DNA of 64,000 nucleotides from RGIG3178 sp963674495 (GTDB taxonomy: Bacteria; Bacillota; Clostridia; Christensenellales; QAND01), in contig CAXXLG010000001.1 in assembly GCA_963674495.2 (NCBI GenBank), positions 434,001 through 498,000 on the forward strand, given 5' to 3'. The notes under the pieces were generated by a model. The model was not told where the DNA came from, made no database searches, and worked only from the letters and a program-made list of their open reading frames with translations. Shown here one piece after another: positions 63,600-64,000 of the stretch (position 1 is its first letter; each line of letters begins with the position of its first letter). Position numbers and translations under genes: made by a program.

Positions 63600-64000
63600 A
63601 TGTCCATTCTGTGCGTTCGCGGGGGCAACCGATTGCACGGGACAATTCCAGTTTACGGAGCAAAAAATGCCGTTTTGCCCATCCTGGCAGCCAGCATCAT
63701 GACAAAAGAGCAGGTGGTACTCAAAGGATGTCCCGTGTTATCGGATGTCCATCACATGATCGAGATACTGCGCAGCCTTGGTGCCGAGGTGGAGATGGCG
63801 GGGGATACCATCATCACCAATGCATGTAACGCCGACTCGTATGAGATGCCGGAGGAACTGTCCAAGCAAATGCGTTCGAGCATCTTTTTATTGGGTGCGC
63901 TGATCTCTCGATTCAGGCGGGCGTGGGTTACACAGCCTGGCGGCTGTGAGATTGGGTTGCGGCCAATTGATCTGCACCTGAAGGGACTGCGACAACTCAA
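63600..64000 (+). CDS. murA: UDP-GlcNAc 1-carboxyvinyltransferase MurA, N-terminal part (cut by right edge)
   Basis: The gene starts with ATG 63600, eight bases after GGAGG, and runs off the window; 133 residues are visible. ILCVRGGNRLHGTIPVYGAK followed by NAVLPILAASIM is the MurA N-terminus with the essential Lys in GAKNA. LSDVHHMIEILRSLGAEVE and MRSSIFLLGALI follow. The C-terminal part of the visible stretch has GGCEIGLRPIDLHLKGL. MurA catalyses the first committed step of peptidoglycan synthesis. Confidence 0.93.
   Translation, partial: MSILCVRGGNRLHGTIPVYGAKNAVLPILAASIMTKEQVVLKGCPVLSDVHHMIEILRSLGAEVEMAGDTIITNACNADSYEMPEELSKQMRSSIFLLGALISRFRRAWVTQPGGCEIGLRPIDLHLKGLRQL

Overview
The window looks like the chromosome of an anaerobic, spore-forming member of the Bacillota (Clostridia-type). 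This rests on the conserved order yqfC-yqfD-phoH-pgpH(yqfF)-ybeY-era-yqzL-recO and dgt-dnaG-sigA-trmK-yqfO, on the sporulation genes yqfC/yqfD, on a type-A RNase P RNA and on an mraZ-led division cluster. A closer placement is not possible from sequence reading alone.

Bases 1 to about 22,100 are an AT-richer accessory region made of several layers of mobile DNA, much of it decayed. From the left it holds the C-terminal part of an SMC/RecF-type ATPase, a broken NucS-like nuclease, a broken Y-family DNA polymerase behind a LexA-type operator, a tyrosine-phosphatase remnant, and an exonuclease-BRCT gene split from its N-terminal partner by one in-frame TGA. A 3' fragment of a tRNA-Arg gene (5806-5850) marks an old integration boundary. 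To its right lie a phage-type replication pair (replisome organiser and DnaC-like loader), a degenerate array of roughly 115-bp repeats, a SHOCT-like small protein and two overlapping large serine recombinases. Next comes a four-gene set (14.6-20.1 kb) that joins cyclic-di-GMP enzymes to corrinoid methyl-transfer proteins: REC-PAS-HD-GYP phosphodiesterase, corrinoid protein, MtaA-like protein lacking the usual zinc ligands, and a DUF1638-like/GGDEF fusion. A probable group II intron remnant and a DegV gene follow.

From 22.1 kb the sequence becomes ordinary, compact, intact chromosome. A lipoprotein serpin, a GyrI-like protein and a lipoprotein of unknown function lead into the long co-directional run yqfC to yqfO (25.6-41.1 kb): sporulation, RNA processing, c-di-AMP turnover, recombination, PPDK, primase and the primary sigma factor. 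A zinc-ribbon coiled-coil gene, rnpB, and an NdvB-like membrane protein with altered catalytic motifs and no C-terminal phosphorylase domain come next. Then follow the protein quality-control genes tig-clpP-clpX-lon-ysxC; the trigger factor carries a long Lys/Ala-rich tail.

The right end is the division and cell-wall cluster mraZ-rsmH-ftsL-pbp-murE-mraY-murD-ftsW-murA (cut by the window edge), behind three MraZ boxes that overlap the -35 element. murF and murG are not in their usual places. Frameshifts and stops are confined to the accessory region, while over 40 kb of core genes read cleanly, so the breaks look like real decay rather than sequencing error.
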